Shown: positions 33,739 through 44,960, counted from the stretch's first letter. The stretch: DNA of 64,000 nt from Deroplatys truncata (GCA_030765065.1 CM060989.1:63564001-63628000); one strand, 5' to 3'. Notes: generated from the sequence alone by a model not told the origin. Numbers and translations: made by a program.

Positions 33739-34189
33739 AACAATAGTGACAGGATACAATACAATAAAACCTTATTTTTCAGTGTTAAAGGCTCCACAGT
33801 CAAGTCAAGGGTACAAAAGTCTGTCCTATTTATTTAATACGTATTTGCGTCTAATACACCTACAGTAATTGCAACTAAATACAGAACATTATATATCCTG
33901 CTCTTTCTAACTCTTATGTTATTCAGTAGTAGGGCCGAAAGTTAAACAAAATGCCTTTTCTATTAGGATGGGTATAATAAAGAGTTAAATACAGATAAAC
34001 TGTACATTTAGGGTCGGTAGGATCAGTTTTTGTTTTGCCTGTTTTGGATCGTTATGGCTTTTTGCTGTGATTATTTATACATTTTATAAAGCACAAAGAA
34101 TTTCAATATATGAAAGTGAAAAAATGTTAAATAATGAAATGACACTTTTACATCGTAAACATATTTATTGAGGATCTTGTTTCCTACAA
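33739..34189. other. Stretch without recognised feature
   Basis: AT-rich sequence between the LINE fragment and the hAT remnant. It could contain the hAT 5' end, but no terminal repeat was identified. Confidence 0.35.
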
Positions 34190-35225
34190 ATGACTATTTG
34201 TTTTCAAGCAGTCGAAAAGTTACCTCAAACGATTCAATTAAGCTCTTTAAATAGCAGAACCTATATGAAAGGAATACAGGCACCATACAGCCAACTAAAG
34301 TCTGAAAGTTCTCTTCCCGAAAATACGCTATCTCACAAGTCTAGCCCATGGGTTGCACAGAATCGCCGAAAAGCTAATAAGTTTGTATCCTCTTGAGGGT
34401 AAATTGGTTTCCAACACCAATAAGATCTTCCTAAAATCATCCTCCAGAATGTGGGATATTAAGGAAGTGGCACCAGAGCTCGCTTTACCACCACAGCCAG
34501 TTCTCACCGGATGGGAGAGAGCCATATATTATATTAGAGCAACAATTTGGACAAGATATGCGAGGTATTTGATGCACTACAAGAAGACGAAGCTGCTTCA
34601 TTTCGCGAGGTAAAGAAGTTGTAAGATGAACTCAGCACTATAGTGTGCTACCGGAAGCAGTCTTGAAATTGGAGAAAGAAGGTGATACGCTAGTGTCACT
34701 CATGGCGAACTTTGAAATTAACTTGAGTTTTATTTGTGGACGCTCTTTAACTGCTGTGGTCCTTAGCGTCCCATTCTATATTGAGTGTGAAATATCGGCC
34801 GAAATTTTGCTCAGAGGCTTGAGGTTCTTTTACGTGCCGTATATCTACGACACCGGCTTTACTTCCCTTCCGAAGGAAGCATGCTAACTAGAGGCTAGCA
34901 TGGTAATCAGTGCACCACGGAGGACGACGGCGATCTTTGAGGATGCACTAAATCATCTACTGGAGAAAGGAAATAAAGGATTGAAATTAACTAGTTACGA
35001 GTGCTAATGTGGTCCCAGAAAAGCTTAAGAATATTTTTGGTGTCCTGAAAGTAAAATTTCTGCTGTAACTTATGAGTCCTTTCGAAATAGGTGTTTTAAA
35101 TATGCTTAGCCACTTCAGAGGAAGTAAAACGTTGTTTTTCCATGATGAAAAACGTTCTCTCTTGCAGCCGGCTGATTATGGCAATTGACACATTGAAAAA
35201 ACCTCAAGTTGTTGCTTTTAATTAA
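34190..35225 (+). pseudogene. hAT transposase remnant
   Basis: Pieces in order and in different frames: EVAPELALPPQPVLTGW (34463-34515), ICEVFDALQEDEAASFREVK (34555-34614), VLKLEKEGDTLVSLMANFE (34657-34715), and a C-terminal dimerisation segment ATSEEVKRCFSMMKNVLS (35108-35225), which ends in TAA. The last matches the (V/T)S.AERSFS.xKxxLS pattern of the hAT C-terminal domain. Frameshifts and a SINE insertion inactivate it. Confidence 0.8.
34716..34931 (-). mobile_element. tRNA-derived SINE family A inside hAT
   Basis: Minus-strand copy with CCGTGGTGCACTGATTACCA at the head and the family body ending in an AT-rich tail. A 9-bp near-perfect target duplication flanks it: GAACTTTGA at 34707-34715 and GATCTTTGA at 34932-34940. 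The B-box region (GGTTCAAACC) has been deleted in this copy. Confidence 0.85.
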
Positions 35226-35744
35226 ATAAAGTAAGAGTAGGTAAGTGATTTATGTGATATAATTATTAATTATCTTAGCTATTTTCATTAACAAAGAGTG
35301 GAATTACTTTCTGTTTTCACTTTTAATAAATGCCTATTTTCGGTATTTTAAGTGCCTTTTTGCTGCCTATTTAGGCAAAATAAGTGTCTGAACTTCAGGG
35401 CTCTATTCAGTAGGAACACACTGCAAATAAGAGCAAACATACACGCGGCCTCACAGCAGGGCGTACGAACAGAAACAACGGGACTCGTGTCTGTGATACA
35501 AAACTCACTCGAGCGGGCAGAGCAGGGAAAAGCGAGCTTTGTCCATCAAGCGGGCCGGATACTTCACGATTTTTGCTATGCAGTTTTCAGCATGCGTAAG
35601 GTTTAAGGAAAAAAACAAGAATAACTTGCATCAATCTACGCAATCCGTTCGTACGAGGAATCCAGTGACTGATACGGTATCTTTTATCTGAAGCCGTCAC
35701 CACTCCAAGGAAAATACCATCTGATTTCAGTAATGCAGGTTTAC
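35226..35744. other. Stretch without recognised feature
   Basis: Mostly AT-rich, with a GC-richer patch at 35430-35560. An open frame there (35352-35606) has no family signature. Possibly the 3' part of the hAT element; not supported further. Confidence 0.35.
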
Positions 35745-37200
35745 AAGGTGAGACGAGATTTCATTGGAAATACATGTTTTAAGGCCCCCGAATAAAGAGC
35801 ATTTTTAGAAAAAGGCCTGTGTGTGTGTGGACAGCATAACTGTAACGGTGGGTTAAGTACCAAAATTGGTGTAAGTTCAGAATCTTCCAGGGACGTTGAG
35901 GCAGTCTTTTAATGCCTAAATAATATTAATTGTATTATTATAATTAAGTTCAATAACAGCCCACATTGAAAACAATATGTATATAATTATTATTTAAATT
36001 GTATGTAAGTCATTGCAAATACTTATTTTTTATTGTAAACGTATTTATTAATGTTATGTAAATGTTTATATACTTTAATAGTGCAAAAACTGTGAGAATA
36101 TGTTTTAGGTTGTTAATAATGAGGTAGTAATGTAATTTTTGTGACAATAATGTGTCTGAAATTTTGAAAAGTACTGGTTATGAAAAGATCGGTAGTGACG
36201 TAAGTTTCGCTTAGTTTGGAATTAGCCAATCAACAGTAAAGAAAAGGTTTTAGTTTGAATACTTAAATTCTAGTGGACTAGAATTAGCCAATAAGAGACT
36301 GGCATTACCGAAGCTTCAGGTTTTTTACCGTTAAGATCAGTCAGTCGCGGACATGATGTGATAGTGTGCAGATGGCAAAAATTTTTTCTCCGCTAGTAAA
36401 TACATTAAGAATGTATAAAGTTTTTCTCACAGTTTTCTTTTATAAAGTGTTGTGTTTTATAAATGTGCAAGTATAAAAAAAATAAAAAGAAGTGAAATAT
36501 AAAAGTAAATTCTGTGACGTCTTTAATTTTTGTCATATCACGACCTGAACAAGAACTTTTGATTCTATAGTTCGACTAAAGCAGGCGAGGCAGATTTATA
36601 TAATATTACGTAAAACAAGCATCATCTTCACTACAAAGTTTGGCGTCCCAAGCATCAACCAACTTCAAAGTGTATCATCATTACGTGGGACTAAATACTT
36701 CTTCAAAGTGACGCACATACGTGGGGGCTTCTCACATCCAGCATCCAGCTAAATAACTTCTTCAAAGTTGGTAACAAATACAACGAGACTCATCATAACA
36801 ACTTCAAAGTGGCGTACAACTGTGGGGCAAACTCCTCCAAAAAACTATCAGCATAACTACTTTCTTCAACGTGACACGAAGATTTTCAAGAAAAAGATTA
36901 TTTCAACCCAAACTACTTACTGAACAAATTTTCTTTATTTTTTATTTTCTCAAAAATGGCTCCAGCCATTTTGAATAATTACCGTAGGTTTGATATTTGC
37001 ATAACAAATAAAATGTATATCTTCAATTTTCAATTGAATTCAATTTTATAAAGTAAACCGTAAGAGGGAGGTAAAAACTTACTGCGCTAAAAATGCAGAC
37101 ATCGTTAAATAGCACAATATATATCATAATAAAAATGTTTGTGGCATTGGCCATTTTCATGATATTTTTTATTGTTGGTTTGAATTGTCAAATACTAATC
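35745..37200 (-). mobile_element. Old family H copy split by an LTR-like repeat
   Basis: The left piece (35745-35892) has GAGCATTTTTAGAAAAAGGC, the TGTGTGTGTG tract and GGACAGCATAACTG. The right piece (36873-37200) resumes with ACACGAAGATTTTCAAGAAA. Joining them across 35897-36868 gives normal family H order. No hairpin terminus is retained. Confidence 0.75.
35897..36868. mobile_element. Solo-LTR-like repeat, family B copy 3
   Basis: A 972-bp repeat begins TGAGGCAGTCTTTTAATGCC and ends ACTACTTTCTTCA, flanked by a perfect ACGT duplication (35893-35896, 36869-36872). It is colinear with the copies at 672 and 4942. The host family H sequence is restored when it is removed. Confidence 0.82.
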
Positions 37201-37812
37201 ACTATTCGTTTTTTGCCTTTCTATGCTTACCTATACTAAGTAGAGAAAGTACTACATTCCACCCAAAAATTCGATGCCGTGATCTCACCGGAAATGCATG
37301 TGATAAGGCCCCTGAATCAAAAAAGCACTTTTCTAAAAAGGTCCGTGTGTAGGTGTGTTTGTGAATAGCATAACTCAAAAATGAAAAGTCGGATATATAC
37401 CAAACTTGGTACTTAGGTTCAACACCTTCCAAACAAAATCTTCCTCCCACAATCTCTCCTTTACACGGAACATTTTTCGAAAATTTTGATGTTCTAAAAA
37501 TGTCTCTAACATTTTGACTAAAATACCACGTATTTTAGTCAAAATGTTACTCAGTTTTCTGGGAATAGCTCTAAGCCCTCTTCATTCGGAAGGAATTTTG
37601 TGTAATCTTGTATAATTGGTAAGCGTTAAGCGATAGACCAAAACGTACTGCACAAAATATGTAATCTCTTTAAAACATACAATTTATTTCCAATAAGTTT
37701 TTTTTGTGGCATCAACCATTTCCAAGATATCCGTATTAGTGGTTCGAATTGTTCAATACTTAAGTCATTATTTTAAGTGCTGTCAACTTTCAATAGTTTC
37801 TCCCAAATCCTG

Positions 37813-38105
37813 TAGGGGAGGGGTTCCGGAGTTGTTCGAATTGGGTTGGACTCGGCGGGCTGTATCTAGATGGCTGTCGGCCCTACCGACGTTTTCGGTA
37901 TCACCCTTTTTAAGGGTGACGCGCGTAAATGGCGTATCCACTTCCATATCCGCGAAAGCGGGGGGGGGGCTTTTAGGAAACAAGGGATTGGCCTCATGGG
38001 AAACCCCCACGGTTGGAGAGCCGCTCGGATAGAGCTGACCCTGGGTTGTTAGGAAGGGGCTTGGGCTTCGGCTCTTGTCTGGGTAGACCTTCGCAGCAAA
38101 GTTTC
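37813..38105 (-). mobile_element. GC-rich retroposon, family C copy 2
   Basis: GC-rich block in AT-rich surroundings, homologous in reverse to 9405-9975 through GGAAGTGGATACGCCA and CGCCGAGTCCAACCCAAT. Flanking repeats AGTTTCTCCCAAAT (left) and AGTTTCTCCCGAAT (right) differ at one base and look like a 14-bp target duplication. It is shorter than copy 1 and lacks coding capacity. Confidence 0.72.
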
Positions 38106-38262
38106 TCCCGAATGTACGGAAAGAATATGGAATTTTAAGGCCAGCATATAGCGTCCAGTTCTTAAACATTTGACTATCACTGTCTCTTTTTTATCTATAA
38201 CGAAATGTTAAATTAGCCATTTCTGCAAAGGTTTATGTCGATTAAAATGAAGTAGACAGAAA

Positions 38263-39165
38263 AAAATCTGTGTTACACTCACATGACTTTCTCTACTCTT
38301 GTACAAACTATTTTTACAAACTCTTATTCTCCATCTACTTCATGTTAATCGAGATAAACATTTGCAGACTCTATCTTATTGCTAATTTTCTTGTAGATGT
38401 AAGGGGAATATATATTTACAGGGCAATATAGAAATACAGTAGTCTTTAAGCATATACATATCTCTTAATAGCTGGTTATTAGGTGCAGCACCATTCTCTT
38501 TGCCACAGATTAATACTCTTTGCATATACAAGACAAAAAAAAATGAATAACAAATTCCCATTTGAGAAAATAAGTATTGAAAAATTTAAGGGAATAACAA
38601 GCAATATCTCGAAAATGGTTCACTCAACAAAAAAATGTATATGACATAAATTGTGTATTTTAACGCGATCTACATTTTTTGTTTAGTAAAATTTTGTCTA
38701 TCTCTTAAGGTTTACCAGTTATGCAAACGTCGTTCACAATGAAGAATACTTTTGGAGACATTCCCAGGAAATTCAAGATATACATTTTATTTGTCATAAA
38801 ATATCTTAAACATATGATATTTTAATCAAAATCGTTTGAGCCATTTTTGAGAAAATTTCGAAAAATCTTCCATGTAAAGGGTAATCTGGGGTGGGGGGAT
38901 TTTCTTGAAAACCTTCGTGTCGCATCTCTGGAAGATACTGAACCTAAATACCAAGTTTGGTGTTTATCCGACTGTTCGTTTCTGAGTTATGCTGTTCACA
39001 GAGACACACAGGCAGACATACAGAGACACACACGGACATGTTTCCAAAATGCTTTTTTTGGATTCAGGGGGGCTCAAAACATGTATTTCCGGTGAAATCT
39101 CGGTATCGAATTTTTGGGTGGAATACAATACTTCCCCTACTTAGTATACGTAGTAGGGAAAGTAA
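38263..39165 (+). mobile_element. Family H element H4
   Basis: Full-length younger copy: AAAATCTGTGTTACACTCAC at the left, an ACACAGGCAGACATACAG tract, and TATACGTAGTAGGGAAAGTAA at the right. It is nested in the older 37228-39240 copy. Confidence 0.88.
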
Positions 39166-39289
39166 TAAACTTTTGTAAGAATAAATTGTATAGTCACTAA
39201 TAAACGATACAGGGTAGAGAAAGTTATGTGAATGTAACACATTGCTCTACTATAAGGGCTGCATAAACAGTAATGAGAACTATGTCTTT

Positions 39290-39600
39290 TCTCTGAAACG
39301 ACTTTATTGACAGGGGTAAGTACTTATAGTTACGCACCTTCAATATATCGCCCCCCGTCATTTATGACCTTTTGGCAAATATTCGAAGGCGCTGTATACC
39401 ATCTGCGCGTCTATTTCTGTTGATGCCCCGTCTTGACCGCTCTATAGTATGGATAATGTCATCTCTGGTGTTGTGCCGGATCCCTCGCAGTGGCTCTTTC
39501 ACTTTGGCAAAGAGATCGTAATCACAGTGAATCATGTCAGGTGAGTAAGGTGGAAGTTCCAGAATCTCCCACTGTCAGCGCCACAAGAGGTCTTGGACAG
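39290..39600 (-). pseudogene. Mariner-type transposase C-terminal fragment
   Basis: On the minus strand the segment 39600-39370 encodes PPYSPDMIHCDYDLFAKVKE, then PLRGIRHNTRDDIIHTIER and RADGIQRL. It contains the third catalytic Asp (SPD) and following helices of a mariner transposase. The rest of the element is absent. Confidence 0.8.
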
Positions 39601-39778
39601 CAGCAGCGGTGTGGCATCTTGGGAACAGTGTCAAGTTGGGAACCTCCGTTTGATTTTCAATTTGGCATAAATCCCGCTAGATGGTAGCATACTGAACAGT
39701 TATACCAATTCGCTCACTGTACAACGAGATTTAGATCTGATGTGAGTATCTGATAGAAAAGCTTATTACCTATAATAT

Positions 39779-39827
39779 ATATACATACATACATACATAC
39801 ATACATACATACATACATACATACATA
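39779..39827. repeat. (TACA)n microsatellite
   Basis: About 12 TACA units ending exactly at the left end of the mariner-like element, whose TA target site is provided by the last unit. Confidence 0.95.
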
Positions 39828-40407
39828 CAGGGAGAGCCAAAGGACTACGAACCGGCTGGGCGGTGTTTTTTCTGTCCGCGTCCTCGGCGCTCGTTGCCGT
39901 CTGCCGCTATCGTAGCAAGGCGTGGATGAAAACATACAACATTTTTAAAACTAGTTTTAAAGGCTTTTCTGAACAATTTTATGAGTGTGTTTGAGGACAG
40001 AATTATTAGTAGAGATTTGTGGCCCCCTCGGTCCCCCGACCTAACCCCCTGCGATTTCTATCTCTGGGGTAACTTAAAACAAAGTGTACAAGACAAACCC
40101 ACACACCCTGGAAGAATTAAAACAAAATATCCACTAGAAATTGCCAGCATTTCTCAATGTGAACTACAGCGAGTGACGGATAGTTTCCTAAAGATGTGCC
40201 AAAAATGCATGGACAACGACGGTGGCCAGTTTCAGTATCTCATTTGATAAAGTTAGTAAGTAAAGCCTTTAAAAGTAGTTTTAAAAATGTTGTATGGTTT
40301 CATGCGCGCCTTTCTATGATAGCGGCAGACGGCAACGGCAACGAGCGCCGAGGACGCGGACAGGAAAAGCACCGCGCAGCCGGTTCGTAGTTTTTTGGCT
40401 CTCTCTG
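39828..40407 (+). mobile_element. Mariner-like element with long TIRs, mostly deleted
   Basis: A 580-bp element is flanked by TA. Its inverted repeats are about 135 bp each, beginning CAGGGAGAGCCAAAGGACTA (left) and CAGAGAGAGCCAAAAAACTA (right, inward) and continuing through TCCGCGTCCTCGGCGCTCG. Between them 39981-40244 still encodes a transposase tail, RDLWPPRSPDLTPCDFYLWG (third catalytic Asp) to GGQFQYLI before a stop. It is non-autonomous. Confidence 0.92.
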
Positions 40408-40805
40408 TATATATAATGGATTTTTGGATGAGTTATGGTGTATAATGTTTGATACTGAATACTTCAATCATACAGTGATAAAGGCATTTGCACGATTGAA
40501 GAACAGATGCATGAATTTTCATTATAAATAGTGTCAAGCAATATGAAGTATAGTTTTCACTATTTAACGTGTTACAGTGCAGTGTAACGTGTATTTATAT
40601 TAACTGTGTGGACTAAATGGAGGGGTAGCACATTTTATATGAAGAAATTATGCCTTGGAGAGATGTTAATAAATTAGTAATATTTGGCTGACAAAAGAAT
40701 GCAAACGGAGAGTAGCGAAAACTTACACATTACTTCGTTGTTGCTCTAAGCTGTACTTAATTATGCACAAAACAATCCTTTCTTTTGTCAGAAAAGTTGT
40801 GCACT
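40408..40805. other. Stretch without recognised feature
   Basis: AT-rich sequence between the mariner-like element and the ATT microsatellite. Nothing else is supported. Confidence 0.4.
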
Positions 40806-40816
40806 ATTATTATTAC

Positions 40817-40850
<34 letters not shown>

Positions 40851-40858
40851 GTCATTAT
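40806..40858. repeat. (ATT)n microsatellite at LINE 5' boundary
   Basis: About 16 ATT units ending where reverse transcriptase homology begins (ATTAAAGGATTACGACAGGG). Confidence 0.92.
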
Positions 40859-40948
40859 TAAAGGATTACGACAGGGATACGGTGTATTTCCCATATTATA
40901 TAACATTTACACAGAAAAAAACTATAGAAGGTTGGAAAAATAAATGTA

Positions 40949-41796
40949 AAAATCTGATGTGCTACACTCACATGACTTTCTCTACTCCTGTAGAAACTAT
41001 TTTTACAAACGTTTATTCTCCACGTGCTTCATGTTAATCGAGATGTCAATCTTATTGCTAATTTTCTTGTAGATGCAAGGGGTATATGGTAGGTTATAAG
41101 CGATAGTCAAATCTTTTAAGCGTTGGTTGCTATGTGACCCATTCCAATCTCTTTGCATGTCCAGGACACAAAACAAATGAATAACGAATTTGAGAAAAAG
41201 TATAAGTATTGGAAAATTTAAGGGAATAACAAGTAATATCTCGAAAATGGTTCACTCAACCAAAAAATGCATATGACATAAATTGTGTATTTTAATGCGG
41301 TCTACAATTTTTGTGTAGTAAAATTTTGTCTATCTCTTATAGTTGACCAGTTATGCAAAAGTCGTTCACAATGAAGAATACTTTTGGAGACATTCCCAGA
41401 AAATTCAAGATATACATTTTATTTGTCATGAAAATATATTAAACATACGATAATTTAATCAAAATCGTTAGAGCCATTTTTGAGAAAATTAAAATTTTCG
41501 AAAAATCTTACACGTAAAGGGTACTCTGGGGTGGGGGGATTTTCTTGAAAACCTTCGTGTCGCATCTCTGGAAGACACTGAACCTAAATACCAAGTTTGG
41601 TGTTTATCCGACTGTTCGTTTCTGAGTTATGCTGTTCACAGACAAACACACAGACACACACACTGACATGTTTCCAAAAATGCTTTTTTTGGATTCAGGG
41701 GGTCTCAAAACATATATTTTCGATGAAATCTCGGTATGGAATTTTTGGGTGGAATACAATACTTCCCCTACTTACTATACGTAGTAGAGAAAGTAA
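40949..41796 (+). mobile_element. Family H element H5 inside LINE
   Basis: Complete copy. It splits the LINE frame between KNKCKN and MGIPIY; the ancestral site reads TGTAAAAATATGGG. The left junction is TGTAA/AAATCTGATG and the right junction AAAGTAA/AAATATGGG. Confidence 0.92.
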
Positions 41797-42185
41797 AAAT
41801 ATGGGAATTCCAATATATGTTGACTCAACAATATACTCCCTGCAATTTGTGGATGATCAGTTAATTCTAACCCAAGAATATGAAGACGTAGGAAATTGAT
41901 TCAAGAATATGGGACCTAAAAGTAAATATGGATAAATCCAAATACATGGTCATTGGAGATGTTCATCAAGATTTGTTATTGGAAGATGAAATGGGGATAA
42001 TTAAACACACAGGGGAATATACATACCTCGGAGTAAAGATTACACAAGATGGGAAACAAGAAAAGGAAATAAGATGAAAGGTAAACTCAGGAAAGTATGC
42101 TATATCTACTTTGAATAGTATATATTATGGGAGAAACAGGTCTCAAAACAAGCTAAAACTACAATTTTAAAGCAATAGTTAGAAG

Positions 42186-42856
42186 CGGAAATAATTGTTC
42201 TTTCACACAAGTCGTGTGTTGGACAAGGTTGGAAAGGTAGCATCAGATGACCGAAAAATTCAATGCCATAGCAGGGATTTGAACCACGGATCTCCGGTCT
42301 CCGTCCGTTTGCTCTAACCATTAAGCTACCATGGCAACATAATTCGCATTTTCCCCGGTAAACCACAAGGAGATCTCAAATTGTATTAAGATGACATACC
42401 CCAATGGCGACTTACATTGTTGTAAGTACTTTAAGTCCCGGGCTTCATAGTTTCAACCATATTAGGTCAATTAATGGAATTAATTGTTCCTCCACACAAG
42501 CCGTGTGTTGGACAAGGTTGAAAAGATAGAATCAGAGATCCGTGGTTGAAATCCCGGCTATCGCATTGAATTTTTCTGATTCTACCTTTCCAACCTTGTC
42601 CAACACAATAATTAATTCCAATAGTGGTTGAAACTATGAAGCCCGGGATTTAAAGAACTTACAACAATGTAAGTCGCCATTGGGGTGTGTCATCTCAATA
42701 CAATTTGAGATCTCCTTGTGGTTTACCGGAAAAAATGTGAATCAGCTGGGGAATTTAATGTCGCACCGGCATGTTGCCAGGTAGCTCACCGGGAGATCCG
42801 TGGTTCAAATCCCGGCTATGGCGTTGAATTTTTCGGTTATCTGAATTGTAATTTTC
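42186..42856. mobile_element. Inverted SINE complex inside LINE
   Basis: A 671-bp insertion is bounded by a perfect 13-bp duplication CAATAGTTAGAAG (42173-42185, 42857-42869). It contains a minus-strand tRNA-headed SINE at 42228-42370 (TGGTAGCTTAATGGTTAGAG, GGTTCAAATCC), a rearranged middle copy at 42530-42580, and a plus-strand copy at 42705-42845 (GGTTCAAATCCCGG). The two halves are reverse complements, for example GGCGACTTACATTGTTGTAA and TTACAACAATGTAAGTCGCC, so the whole insert can fold back. Confidence 0.87.
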
Positions 42857-43275
42857 CAATAGTTAGAAGTATTATAACCTATGGCTCCGACGTGTGGATT
42901 CTGAAGTATCGTTAAAAAGAAAATTTGGGCAACAGAAATGGATTATTGGAGATCTGCCATGATATCTTATGATAGAAAATTAGCAATGAGATTATAAAAG
43001 AAAATATGAGTGTTCAAAATTCAATTTTAGATTTTATTCAACAGAAACAATTAGAATTGTACGGGCATGCTAAAGGAATGGGTGATGAAGGATTACCCAA
43101 AAGAATAATGAAGCGGACGCCACCGGGAAGGAGGAGAAAAGGATGGCCGCATAGCACGTGGATTCAAAGAATTAGAGGGGCAATGATGGATTGGGAAATT
43201 GAGGAAGATTTATGGTCCAATAGACAAGAATGGAGAAAAATGATAAGATGACATTGTAAAACCGAATATATACAA

Positions 43276-43333
<58 letters not shown>
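43276..43333. repeat. (ATT)n microsatellite at LINE 3' end
   Basis: About 19 ATT units start 25 bp after the LINE stop codon, as a retroelement tail or target microsatellite would. Confidence 0.93.
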
Positions 43334-44123
43334 GGGAGCAGCTGTGATAGTAACAATATTTTCATAATCATAACCATTATGCAGTATATACTAATACACC
43401 TTTTCAGGGCTGTCTGAGTCTAACATTTTGTGAACACACAATATGTGTGCTCACGAGCAGCAACTGGTTATAGAAAAGCCTTTGATTACCTCTAAGTCTG
43501 CAGACGACCTGGGCCAGGACCGCGAGAGGATCCTGTTCCTCCTCCTCATCCTAATTCGAGGCTCTATTGTTGCATCCTCCGTCCTGCTGCCTTTTTTAGT
43601 CTTTGTGTCTAGTACGTGTTTCCACATTTTCACTTGTCACCACTGCACATTACACTACATAACACATGGGTGCGTTACAGAATTGCGATATATGCGCCTT
43701 TCCAGAGATAAGGGAAAATTAGTTCCTCTTTGTTAATAGAAACATACTGCCTGTTCAGCGACATTTTAGCTAGGGGGGAGTGGTTTATCTCTCAGGTAAA
43801 GCTTTAGTTAGTGATAGGGGTACGCAGTATGCTGAACGCGTGACGCGTACAGTGGAAAACAGCCAACAGTCTTTCCTCTGCAGCGCGTCTTTACCCCTCA
43901 CTTGCCTCAGACCAAGTAAACACTACCTCCTTCCAATAGCTAAACCCTACCTGCTCGAAAGAGCACCCACTAGCTAAAACGTCGTTGTACAGACAGTCAA
44001 GTACTTTTAATTATATACTTTTTATTTTAATTCGTTCATTTTTTGTATGGCATGCATTCTTTTAATGTAAATGGAGTCAGGATAAAGGGAAATAAATGTG
44101 TTATCTTATATCACAACTTTTTC
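43334..44123. other. Stretch without recognised feature
   Basis: Mixed composition. Short open frames (43443-43736, 43780-43977) carry no family signature. No repeat boundary was found. Confidence 0.4.
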
Positions 44124-44460
44124 GGTAATTTAATTGAGGTTAATCAATGCTTATTGCTTCGTCTCGAAATAATTACCTAATGACAACAAGCACGAGTTTG
44201 AAAGCTCAATTAAATTACCTAAGAAAAATTACAAGAAGAGGGGGATTAGCCTAGATAATTACATTGCAAGAATAGCAATTTTTTTGTACTTTTAGTATAA
44301 TCACTGAAGTGTTCTTAAAATTGATTCCATTCACCTCCTTGTTTCTTTTTGTGTTATACGGCGCTGGATCTTGTACCGTTTCTTTTATATTTTGAATTCG
44401 CAGATCACCAAATCTCGCCATTTTTACAGTTTGTACACTTGCTTCCATTTTACCAACCTT
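44124..44460 (-). repeat. Unclassified dispersed repeat, family F copy 1, with foldback end
   Basis: Homologous in opposite orientation to 62520-62804 (shared AGATTTGGTGATCTGCGAA, AATATAAAAGAA, TATACTAAAAGTACAA). On the minus strand it can start MARFGDLRIQNIKE, but the frame is not kept in the other copy. Its left end, 44124-44219, is a foldback with arms GGTAATTTAATTGAG and CTCAATTAAATTACC. It lies beside a family H fragment, as does the other copy. Confidence 0.6.
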
Positions 44461-44577
44461 CTCAGTGGGCGCGTATATAGTAGGGAAGGGTGTGTGTTAG
44501 CTGTAGCTCATGCGATGTATGCAAATATTTCGGAGGTAGATCGGGAAAGAATTGTGAGTATATATGTGGAAAGCCAT

Positions 44578-44794
44578 TATACATTTCATTTGTCATGAAA
44601 ATATCTTAAACATATGATATTTTAATGAAAATCGTTAGAGCCATTTTTGAGAAAATTAAAATTTTCGAAAAATATTCTATGTAAATGGTGGGATTTTCTT
44701 GAAAACCTTCGTGTCGAATCTCTGGAAGATACTGAACCTAAATACCAAGTTTGGTGTTTATCCGACTGTTGGTTTCTGAGTTATGCTGTTCACA

Positions 44795-44830
<36 letters not shown>

Positions 44831-44960
44831 CATGTTTCCAAAAATGCTTTTTTTGGATTCAGGTGGTCTCAAAACATATATTTCAGGTGAAATCTCGGTA
44901 TCGATTTTTTGGGTGGAATACAATACTTCCCCTACTTACTATATGTAGTAGAGAAAGTAA
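44578..44960 (+). mobile_element. Family H, 5'-truncated copy
   Basis: Only the right half remains: ATTTCATTTGTCATGAAAAT, a long (CA)n tract at 44797-44827, and the hairpin end (TATATGTAGTAGAGAAAGTAA). Confidence 0.85.

Larger units (their letters stand above)
37228..39240 (-). mobile_element. Older-subfamily family H copy with two insertions
   Basis: The left end (TACTAAGTAGAGAAAGTACT) and right end (GGGTAGAGAAAGTTATGTGA, then ATGTAACACATT) belong to the diverged subfamily also seen at 50512 and 60889. Its body is interrupted by a GC-rich retroposon (37813-38105) and by the younger H4 copy (38263-39165), after which the older sequence resumes (AAACTTTTGTAAGAATAAAT). Confidence 0.8.
40859..43251 (+). 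pseudogene. 5'-truncated LINE reverse transcriptase with two insertions
   Basis: RT pieces in order: KGLRQGYGVFPILYNIYTEK (40859-40925), MGIPIYVDSTIYSLQFVDDQ with the F(V/A)DD catalytic box (41802-41870), EYTYLGVKITQDGKQEKEI (42013-42075), IITYGSDVWILK (42873-42908), then a C-terminal segment at 43006-43251 containing QQKQLELYGHAKGMGD and PPGRRRKGWPHSTWIQ. A family H element and an inverted SINE complex split it, and several stops are present. An (ATT)n array follows the 3' end. Confidence 0.88.

Noticed and set aside
43443..43736. Small secreted or membrane protein gene
   Set aside because: A single open frame without homology cues or regulatory context in repeat-rich DNA; chance occurrence is likely.
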